Below, one piece after another: positions 57,716 to 64,000 of a DNA stretch of 64,000 nucleotides. The notes under the pieces are model-generated. The model made no database searches. It was not told the DNA's origin and saw only the letters and a list, made by a program, of their open reading frames with translations. This DNA is from Gaiellasilicea sp033857955 (lineage in GTDB: Bacteria > Actinomycetota > Thermoleophilia > Gaiellales > Gaiellaceae), in assembly GCA_033857955.1 (NCBI GenBank), contig JAWVCW010000022.1, forward strand, positions 65,540 to 129,539, read 5' to 3'. A program made the position numbers and the translations under genes. How positions within the stretch are numbered: the stretch's first letter is position 1; the number at the start of each line of letters is the position of its first letter.

Positions 57716-59952
57716 GCTCCCAGGCGGCGGAGCCGGAGCGCCGCCCCCGCCTGAATCCGTTCGCGTTCCCGTCCGACACGGCGTTCCGCTTCGGCGTCCT
57801 CATCACTGCGGTGGTGGGCGCAAACCTCTATGTCTGGCAATGGATCGCCATCACGCGCCGCAGTCCCACCGAGCAAATTGCCGGGGCCCGTGCATGTCTC
57901 CAGTTCTCGGCATCCAATGCGACAACCAACGGCCAGTTCAGTGACGCATCGAAGGCGTTCACCGCGTGTGTCTCCGACCTCTACGGCTATCAGGTGGGAT
58001 GGATGCTCGGCGGGACAGCGGCATTGCTGCTCACCGCCGCCGCGATCATGCTCGGGATCCCGATGTGGATCACGCGCAGGCGGCACCTGCGGCCGCTGAC
58101 GGCAGAGGATGCCCCGGCGGCGATCCAGGCCGTCCAGGAGCTGTCACGCGAGCAGGGGATCCGCGCGCCGCGGCTGCTCTGGAACCCGCTCGACCCCTCG
58201 CCCGGCGGCCTCGCCTTCGGCCATCCGGGCCGCTACTCGGTCGCGCTCACGGGTGGCCTGCTCGTCAAGCAAGCGACCGATCCCCCCGCTTTCCGCGCGA
58301 TCGTCCGCCATGAGCTCGCGCACATCCGCAACCGCGATGTCGGAATCACCTACTTCACGCTTGCCACCTGGTACGCCTTCCTGCTCGTCGCCGTGCTGCC
58401 GTTCGCGCTCACTCTCCTCGATGAGGGCAAGCTCCTGATCTGGAGCGTCACGTGGCGGCTCGTCCTCCTCGCAGCGCTCGTCTACCTGACCCGCAATGCG
58501 GTCCTCCGCTCACGTGAGGTCTACGCGGACCTCCGCGCCTCCGTTCCCGACGGGCCGGACGGCGCGTTGCGACGCGTGCTCGCAGAGCTGCCCCGCCCGG
58601 CCACGGGGTTGCTGGGACGCGTGAGGCGCGTCCACCCTGCCCCGGAGCGCAGGCTCGCAGCGGTCGACGACCCGCGGCCGCTCTTCCCACTCGGTGCAGT
58701 GGCTGCTTTCGCCGCTGGGCTGACCGCGACGATCGCCTACGGAAACGTGACCCAGCTGCTCTCGACCATCGTCACCGAGCCCTTTGACCTCAGCTTCTTT
58801 GCGGCGCTTGCGATCACCCCCCTCGCAGTCGGTGTCGTCGGCGTCGGCATCTGGCGCGAAGCGTTCGCCGCTCTCGCCGAGGGTCGCGAGCCCGCATCGC
58901 CCTGGATCGACGGGCTCGCCTTTGCCGCCGGCCTCGTGCTCGGTCCGGAGCTCGCCCTCGAAGGCGTCGTCGTCGTCCGGAACACGCTGGTGCGTGACCT
59001 GACGAATCTCGACGGGTTCCTCTGGGCTGCCGTGCTCGTCGGCGGAGTGGTGCTCCTCCTCGCCTGGCTCAGGACCTGCGCGTCGCTCTGGCTTCGTGCC
59101 CTCGGCGGCCGACGCTCCCGCGCCGTGGAGGCGGCTGGTCTCCTGGTCGCCGCGTCGGCGACGACCGTCTTCATCGGGGTGTTCTACGCCGTCCGAGATC
59201 TGCGTTCCGCCCTCGCGTTCTCGCGGCTCGGCTCGGAGGCTCAGCACGCGTCCGTCGACGCCCAGGTCTGGACGGTCCCGGTCCGCGTCTGGCAGTACGT
59301 GATGGACGGCGAGCTGCTGTTCGTCGTCCAGAAGCCGTATTTCGTGCCGGTGCTTGCGCTGCTATCGCTCTTTCCGCTCGCGGCCGTGTTCGTGCGCCGC
59401 CGACCTGCGGACACATCCTGGGCGTTCCTGGATCCCGGCGGCGAGCTGAAGACACCCAGCCTGAGCATCCGTGCGTTCCAACCGCTTCTGATCGGCGCGG
59501 CCGCCGGCTTCGCGTTTCTCGTCCTGGCCGCTGTCGTCCGTCTCGGCATGCATTACGGCGCCAGCGCCGAGACGCGGGCGCTGGACGCCACGCTGTTGTC
59601 GTTCTACGTCTCGATGGTCGCGCTCGCGATCCTCATCCAGCTCGTTGCCGGCGCAGCGGGAGCGTGGCGCGGCGGTCTTGTCGGCGCGCTCGGTGCGTCG
59701 TTCGTCGCCGGCTGCTTCGGCTGGCTCGGCGTCGTCGGCGGCCCGACTGCCGGAGGCTGTGTCACCCCGCTCTCGCTCAACCCCGGGCCGTGCGCCTGGA
59801 CGATCGAGTCCACGTTCTCGTGGCACGTCTTCCAGCAGGTGATCGCGGAAGGCGCGATCGCAGGGCTCGCCGGAGGGCTGGTGGTCGTAGGCGCCAAGGC
59901 GCTCCTGCACCGTCGCACGGCCGAGGATCTGCACCCGGCCGCCGCCGGCTAG
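57712..59952 (+). CDS. large polytopic M48-like membrane metallopeptidase
   Basis: 746 residues, much longer than HtpX (about 290). Two helices near 26-48 and 96-120 precede the peptidase region, with HELAH at 200-204 (AIVRHELAHIRNRDVG) and a likely third ligand Glu269 in RSREVYADLRA, the M48 pattern. The C-terminal 450 residues add about nine to ten membrane helices with no obvious motif. It probably processes membrane or exported proteins. The N-terminal loop (about 50-95) holds two cysteines outside the cell. Convergent with ligD (4-base overlap). Confidence 0.82.
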   Translation: MSSQAAEPERRPRLNPFAFPSDTAFRFGVLITAVVGANLYVWQWIAITRRSPTEQIAGARACLQFSASNATTNGQFSDASKAFTACVSDLYGYQVGWMLGGTAALLLTAAAIMLGIPMWITRRRHLRPLTAEDAPAAIQAVQELSREQGIRAPRLLWNPLDPSPGGLAFGHPGRYSVALTGGLLVKQATDPPAFRAIVRHELAHIRNRDVGITYFTLATWYAFLLVAVLPFALTLLDEGKLLIWSVTWRLVLLAALVYLTRNAVLRSREVYADLRASVPDGPDGALRRVLAELPRPATGLLGRVRRVHPAPERRLAAVDDPRPLFPLGAVAAFAAGLTATIAYGNVTQLLSTIVTEPFDLSFFAALAITPLAVGVVGVGIWREAFAALAEGREPASPWIDGLAFAAGLVLGPELALEGVVVVRNTLVRDLTNLDGFLWAAVLVGGVVLLLAWLRTCASLWLRALGGRRSRAVEAAGLLVAASATTVFIGVFYAVRDLRSALAFSRLGSEAQHASVDAQVWTVPVRVWQYVMDGELLFVVQKPYFVPVLALLSLFPLAAVFVRRRPADTSWAFLDPGGELKTPSLSIRAFQPLLIGAAAGFAFLVLAAVVRLGMHYGASAETRALDATLLSFYVSMVALAILIQLVAGAAGAWRGGLVGALGASFVAGCFGWLGVVGGPTAGGCVTPLSLNPGPCAWTIESTFSWHVFQQVIAEGAIAGLAGGLVVVGAKALLHRRTAEDLHPAAAG

Positions 59953-62267
59953 CGAAGCGAGCGCAAGGCTTCCGAGAGCGACTGCTTCGTCGTCAGCACG
60001 CCCTCGAAGAGCTCGCCCTCGCTCGCGACCCGGTCGAGCACCGCGTCCATCGTAAACGCGGCCGGGTCGAGCGACTCGTTCACTTCCTCCCAGCGCAGCG
60101 GCGTCGAGACGGGCGCGCCCGCCTTCGGCCTCACCGAGTAGACCGATGCGATCGTCTTCCCTTCGCCGTTCTGGTTCGAGTCGATCAGGACGCCGCGGCG
60201 CTTCGCCTTCGTCCATTCGGTCGTCGCGAGGCCCGGATGTGCCCGCGCGATCGCGCCGGCGACGATCTCCGAGAACTCGCGCGTCTGCGCGTACGTGTGG
60301 CGCCGCGCGATCGGAACGAGGATGTGGATCCCCTCCGACCCACTCGTCTTCGGGAACGACTCGAGCCCGAGCAGGTCGAGCGTCTCCTTGATCAGGAGCG
60401 CGACGTGGATCGTCTCGGGGAAGCCGACGTCCGGAGACGGGTCGAGGTCGAAGAGCACCCAGTCGGGCCGTGACGGCTTGTCGACCCGCGAGTACCAGGT
60501 GTTCATGTCGATGCAGCCCATATTCACCATCCAGAGCAGGGCGAGCTCGTCGTTCACGAGCGGGAACTCGATCACGCGGCGCTGCGGTGGCCGGTCCCTC
60601 GTCGAGGCCTCGAACGGGCGCGTCGGGATCCATTCGGGCATGTGCTTCGGCGCGTCCTTCTGGAAGAAGAACTTGCCCTTCCAGCCGTCCGGATAGCGCT
60701 TCATCGTGAACGGCCGGTCGCGCAGGTGCGGCAGGATCGCCGGCGCCACGTCCCGGTAGTAGGCCAGCAGGTCGCCCTTCGTGATGCCCTCCTCCGGCCA
60801 GAAGAGCTTGTCGAGGTTCGAGAGCTTGAGCACACGCCTGCCCTTCCGGATCTCCGGCCCGATTGCCTCGCGTTCCCGGTGCACTTCCTCCGCCTCCTTG
60901 TCCTCGCGCAATCCCTGGTAGACCGGCGCCCGCAGGCGGCCGTCGTGCGTCCACTCCGCGAAGCGGACCTCTGCCACGAGCCTCGGCTCCACCCAGACGA
61001 CGTCGCCCTTGCGCACCTTCGGCATTTTCGGCACCTCGGCGAACGGCGACGTCTCACGGCGCAAGGGCTTCAGCAGAGCGAGCAGGCGCTTGATCTCGGC
61101 CTCGTCGAACCCCGTGCCGACGTTGCCCACCCAGCGCCACTCCCCGCCCTCGTTGACTGCAAGCACGAGCGACCCGAAGCCGCTCGCGCGCCGGCCCTGC
61201 CCCTTCGTGTAGCCCACGATCACGAACTCCTGGCGGCCCTGCGTCTTCACCTTCAACCAGTCACGGCTGCGCTTGCCCGGCGTGTAGCGCGAGTCGGCCT
61301 TCTTGCTCACGACCCCCTCGAGCCCCTGCTCGACGACAGCGTCGTAGAGCGCCCGGCCGTCGTCGAAGGCATCCGAGAGCCGCACGGTCTTGTTGCGCCT
61401 GTCGAGGAGGCTGACGAGTCGCTCGCGCCGCTCGGTCAGGGCAAGGTCGATCAACGGCTGGCCCTCGACCTCGAGCATGTCGAAGACGTAGAGGACGAGC
61501 GGGACCGAGCCCTGCTGCATCGCCGAGAAGCTCGCCCGGCCCCGCTCGTCGAGAGCGCAGACCTCCCCGTCGAGAACGCAATCGGGGGTCTTCACCGCCT
61601 GCACGACCGCCCGCGCAACCGATTGGAAGCGGGTGGTCAGGGAGTTGCCGTTCCGGCTCGTCAGCTCGGCGTCGCCGCCCACGATCGTGACGATCGCGCG
61701 ATAGCCGTCCCACTTCACCTCGTGCAGCCACTCCGGGCCGGACGGCACCTCGTCGGCCAGTGTCGCCAGCATCGGCCGGTAGCTGCGCGGCGTCCGCGTG
61801 GCGGCCTCGTCCTCCTTCTTCTTGACGATCAGCCAGTTCTTCGGATCGCCGCCGAGCTTCGCCGGCACGAGCGTCCAGAGCCCGTTCAGCTTCTCGCCGT
61901 GCAGACGCACGGTTAGCCCGCCGTTCGGCTTCTCCTCCACGAGCTCGTAGGTGCCGTGATCCCAGATCTCGACTGTGCCGGCGCCGTAGTTGCCGGCCGG
62001 GATCTCGCCCGCGAAGGTTGCGTAGGAGAGCGGGTGGTCCTCCACGTGGACCGCGAGATGCTGCTGGCCGGGCTCGAGGGGAACGCCCTTCGGCACGGCC
62101 CAGCTGGCCAGCGCGCCGTCGCGCTCGAGCCTGAAGTCGTAGTGCAGCCGCCGCGCATCGTGGCGCTGGACGACGAAGATCGGATCCTTGCTCCGACGGC
62201 CCTTTCCGAATGGCTCAGGGGTCTTGTCAGGTGAACGCTTGCGCTCGTAGTCCTTCAGCGAGGCCAT
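59949..62267 (-). CDS. ligD: ATP-dependent DNA ligase D, PE-LIG-POL order
   Basis: 772 residues. 3'-phosphoesterase domain (about 1-150: DARRLHYDFRLERDG, HVEDHPLSYATF), ligase domain (about 160-460) with adenylated Lys185 in HEVKWDGYRA, then AEP-type primase/polymerase (about 480-772) with LFDLDPSPDVGF. It completes non-homologous end joining with Ku. The PE-LIG-POL order is that of Pseudomonas LigD, not the POL-PE-LIG order of mycobacteria. No ku gene is in the window. The gene stands alone on the minus strand. Confidence 0.95.
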   Translation of the reverse strand: MASLKDYERKRSPDKTPEPFGKGRRSKDPIFVVQRHDARRLHYDFRLERDGALASWAVPKGVPLEPGQQHLAVHVEDHPLSYATFAGEIPAGNYGAGTVEIWDHGTYELVEEKPNGGLTVRLHGEKLNGLWTLVPAKLGGDPKNWLIVKKKEDEAATRTPRSYRPMLATLADEVPSGPEWLHEVKWDGYRAIVTIVGGDAELTSRNGNSLTTRFQSVARAVVQAVKTPDCVLDGEVCALDERGRASFSAMQQGSVPLVLYVFDMLEVEGQPLIDLALTERRERLVSLLDRRNKTVRLSDAFDDGRALYDAVVEQGLEGVVSKKADSRYTPGKRSRDWLKVKTQGRQEFVIVGYTKGQGRRASGFGSLVLAVNEGGEWRWVGNVGTGFDEAEIKRLLALLKPLRRETSPFAEVPKMPKVRKGDVVWVEPRLVAEVRFAEWTHDGRLRAPVYQGLREDKEAEEVHREREAIGPEIRKGRRVLKLSNLDKLFWPEEGITKGDLLAYYRDVAPAILPHLRDRPFTMKRYPDGWKGKFFFQKDAPKHMPEWIPTRPFEASTRDRPPQRRVIEFPLVNDELALLWMVNMGCIDMNTWYSRVDKPSRPDWVLFDLDPSPDVGFPETIHVALLIKETLDLLGLESFPKTSGSEGIHILVPIARRHTYAQTREFSEIVAGAIARAHPGLATTEWTKAKRRGVLIDSNQNGEGKTIASVYSVRPKAGAPVSTPLRWEEVNESLDPAAFTMDAVLDRVASEGELFEGVLTTKQSLSEALRSLR

Positions 62268-62396
62268 GCCCAGCTCTTATCCCGGCTCGTGTGATTCACA
62301 ACACTGTTGACAGATGTGTCACAACCGTGACGAACGAGCACCCCAACGAGTGGCGCGACGAACGCGCACACCGCCTTCTCCTGCAAGCGAGGGTCG

Positions 62397-62424
62397 GTTG
62401 AGGCCGGTCATTGCCGGCCTCAAC
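62397..62424. terminator. strong hairpin in the ligD-accA gap
   Basis: GTTGAGGCCGG (62397-62407) and CCGGCCTCAAC (62414-62424) form a perfect 11-bp stem with the loop TCATTG. It lies about 75 bases after the accA stop on the minus strand and may end the acc transcript, but no T-run follows. The rest of the 231-base gap (62268-62498) has a small inverted repeat, GTCAC/GTGAC (62318-62331), near the ligD start and no gene. Confidence 0.5.
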
Positions 62425-62498
62425 TCGTATCGGAGTGCTTTTCCACCCACATTCGGAACAGGGGAAAAGCCTGTGGAAGCTGTGGAAAGCCTGATCGA

Positions 62499-63431
62499 TC
62501 AGGCGAGCACGCCCATCGAACGGAACTTCGCGCGCCGTTTGGCACGGAGCTCGTCCTGGGGCACGTCCTCGAGCTCCTCGAGCGCGTCTGCGACCGCCGC
62601 ACCGAGCAAACGGGCCGCCTCGTCGGGGTTCTCGTGCGCCCCGCCGACCGGCTCCGGAATGATGCCGTCGATCACGCCGAGCTCGAAGCAATGGGCGGCA
62701 TCCGGCTTGAACGCGGCGGCGGCCTTGCGCTTCTCCCCGGCGTCGCGCCAGAGAATCGCCGCACAGCCCTCCGGTGAGATGACCGAGTAGATCGCGTTCT
62801 CCTGCATCAGGACGCGGTCGGCAAGCGCAATCGCCACGGCGCCGCCCGAGCCCCCCTCGCCGATCACGCACGCCACGGTGGGCACACGGAGGCGCGCCAT
62901 CCTGGCCTGCGAGCGGGCGATCGCGCCACCCTGGCCGTGTTGCTCCGCCGCGATGCCCGGATACGCGCCCGGCGTGTCAACGAGAGTCACGACGGGAAAC
63001 CGATGGCGGTCGGCCAGCTCCATGACGCGCATCGCCTTCCGGTAGCCCTCCGGGTAGGCCATGCCGAAGTTCCGCTTCGACCGCTCCTTGATGTCGCGAC
63101 CCTTCTGATGGCCGATCAGCGCGATCGTCCGGCCCTCGAGCTTGCCGATCCCGGCCACGAGCGCCGGGTCGTCGGCGCGCCCGCGGTCGCCGTGCAGCTC
63201 GAACCAGTCGTCCAGGATCCGCTCGACGTAGTCGAGCGTGTACGGCCGATCCTCGTGCCGGGCCAGCTCGACCTTTGTCCAGATCTCCTCATCGGTCGGC
63301 TCGGCCTCGATCCGGTCGAGCTGGCGTTTGAGTCGCTCGAGCTCGCCCGAAAGACGGGCGCCGCGCAGAAGGTCCAGTCCGCCTAGCTTGCTCAACCGAT
63401 CCCGGAGCCTGATCTCTGCATCACGGGCCAC
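62499..63431 (-). CDS. accA: acetyl-CoA carboxylase carboxyltransferase subunit alpha
   Basis: 310 residues from the GTG at 63431, placed 1 base after the accD stop; a longer frame upstream runs over accD. Family segments: helical N-terminus (ELERLKRQLDRIEAEPTDEE), RPYTLDYVERILDDWFELHG, IGHQKGRDIKERSKRNFGMA, DTPGAYPGIAAEQHGQGGAI, and GEGGSGGAVAIALADRVLM. With the beta subunit it transfers carboxyl from biotin to acetyl-CoA, making malonyl-CoA. Separate accA and accD are the bacterial four-subunit form, unlike the fused AccD-type subunits of most mycolic-acid actinobacteria. Confidence 0.95.
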   Translation of the reverse strand: MARDAEIRLRDRLSKLGGLDLLRGARLSGELERLKRQLDRIEAEPTDEEIWTKVELARHEDRPYTLDYVERILDDWFELHGDRGRADDPALVAGIGKLEGRTIALIGHQKGRDIKERSKRNFGMAYPEGYRKAMRVMELADRHRFPVVTLVDTPGAYPGIAAEQHGQGGAIARSQARMARLRVPTVACVIGEGGSGGAVAIALADRVLMQENAIYSVISPEGCAAILWRDAGEKRKAAAAFKPDAAHCFELGVIDGIIPEPVGGAHENPDEAARLLGAAVADALEELEDVPQDELRAKRRAKFRSMGVLA

Positions 63432-63432
63432 C

Positions 63433-64000
63433 CTACTCCTCTCCGAAGAGGCGAAGCAGCCGTGCAAGCGTGGGTCGCAGCTCGGGACGCGCGACGATCG
63501 CGTCGACGTGACCGAAGCGGAGATTCGACTCGGCGAGACCGAAGTCGTCCGGCAGCTTTTCGCGGGTCGTCTGGGCGACGACGCGGGGGCCTGCGAACGA
63601 CATCAACGCACCCGGCTCTGCGAGCAGGACGTCGCCGAGGCTTGCGAAGCTCGCGAGCAGGCCGCCGGTCGTCGGGTGCGCCATCACCGAGATCAGCGCA
63701 CACCCCGCCTCGTGCAGCTCCTCGACCGCAACGACGGTCTTCGGCAGCTGCATCAGGGCGAGGATCCCCTCCTGCATGCGGGCCCCTCCTGACGCGGACA
63801 CCGAGATCAGCGGCACGCCCGCGGACGCGGCGCTCTCGCACGCGCGGGCGAACTTCTCACCCGTGACCGAGCCCATGGAACCGCCCATGAAGGAGAAGTC
63901 CATCACCGCGAGCTCGCACGGCAACTGCTCGATCGTGGCGCCGCCGATGACCAGCGCATCGCCGAGGCCGGTTGCGAACTCGGCCTCTGCCAGCCTCTCG
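63433..64000 (-). CDS. accD: acetyl-CoA carboxylase carboxyltransferase subunit beta (N-terminus cut by right edge)
   Basis: 189 C-terminal residues are visible; the zinc-ribbon N-terminus lies beyond the window. Motifs: FATGLGDALVIGGATIE, MDFSFMGGSMGSVTGEKFAR, SASGGARMQEGILALMQLPK, VMAHPTTGGLLASFASLGDV, and LMSFAGPRVVAQTTREKLPD. The catalytic crotonase-like core is intact. It is followed at once by accA, so the two carboxyltransferase subunits are made together. Confidence 0.93.
   Translation of the reverse strand, partial: ERLAEAEFATGLGDALVIGGATIEQLPCELAVMDFSFMGGSMGSVTGEKFARACESAASAGVPLISVSASGGARMQEGILALMQLPKTVVAVEELHEAGCALISVMAHPTTGGLLASFASLGDVLLAEPGALMSFAGPRVVAQTTREKLPDDFGLAESNLRFGHVDAIVARPELRPTLARLLRLFGEE

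Noticed and set aside
62440..62500. Cluster of TGTGGAA/TTCCAC words suggesting DnaA boxes
   Set aside because: Each differs from TTATCCACA by two or three bases, and there is no dnaA, dnaN or AT-rich unwinding region nearby.

Overview
The window is high-GC, gene-dense bacterial chromosome that looks actinobacterial. The support is a DUF6458-type small membrane protein, a PknB-type Ser/Thr kinase with one membrane span, a trypanosome-free set of Sec-exported cell-wall enzymes, an ECF42-type sigma factor with DGPF/YciI partners, frequent GTG starts and one leaderless-looking promoter. An A2-type (YSHPxV) caa3 oxidase and the general gene style point to a deep-branching lineage such as Thermoleophilia. 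That placement is inference, because no rRNA or phylogenetic marker lies in the window. Genes are packed: most same-strand neighbours share a 4-base start/stop overlap (ATGA, GTGA or TTGA), and several convergent pairs overlap at their 3' ends. There are no gene-free stretches above 300 bases, and I see no insertion sequence, prophage or CRISPR array.

Layout. 0-4 kb (minus): cytochrome c oxidase subunit II with fused cytochrome c (ctaC) and A2-type subunit I (ctaD), followed by a tandem-domain stress-like protein cut by the left edge. 4-8 kb: a 958-residue PAS/GAF sensor histidine kinase overlapping a membrane-anchored HExxH protein, then tRNA-Lys(CTT). 8-11 kb (plus): three overlapping nucleotide-sugar genes of the WbpA/WbpB/WbpD type. 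11-14 kb: exported subtilase and SpoIID/LytB-like protein. 14-15.7 kb: Ser/Thr kinase. 15.8-21.3 kb (minus): a dTDP-L-rhamnose operon (rmlACDB) with an SRPBCC gene inside it and, upstream, a YczE-like membrane protein and an exported glycosidase. 21.5-24.8 kb: hsp20-lon and a small helical protein. 24.8-28.4 kb: M23 peptidase, two half-size TauE/SafE proteins, and trehalose-phosphatase.

28.4-36.4 kb is a carbohydrate locus: an ABC importer (binding protein, two permeases, YesL-like membrane protein, ATPase) transcribed away from a glycogen-debranching-type enzyme, with a convergent LacI-family regulator. A perfect 16-bp LacI-type palindrome lies between the divergent genes, a second copy overlaps the lacI start, and a strong intercistronic hairpin follows the binding-protein gene. 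36.5-38.6 kb is a DHA2-type efflux pump and divergent HxlR regulator whose shared region shows two promoters and an inverted repeat covering the pump promoter. 38.6-42.7 kb holds an aromatic amino acid decarboxylase, PolX, a dolichol-phosphate-mannose-synthase-like enzyme and a thioredoxin.

42.7-45.8 kb is a thiamine salvage operon, thiD-thiM-thiE-thiL, under a TPP riboswitch whose P1 stem contains the ribosome-binding site of thiD. Two near-identical perfect palindromes of 25 and 27 bases sit between thiM and thiE; they are the most unexplained element in the window. 45.8-51.7 kb: an MrfA/YprA-type helicase, a 44-residue membrane protein, two YciI/DGPF proteins with an ECF42-type sigma factor, and a homocysteine methyltransferase-like enzyme. 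51.7-55.8 kb: sulfate importer genes convergent with a cysteine-free Rrf2 regulator. 55.9-64 kb: type II NADH dehydrogenase, a large M48-like membrane peptidase, LigD (PE-LIG-POL order), and accA with part of accD. I found no dramatic new multi-gene system. The best leads are the thiM-thiE palindromes, the kinase/HExxH-protein pair, the regulatory architecture of the sugar and efflux loci, and several small coupled genes.
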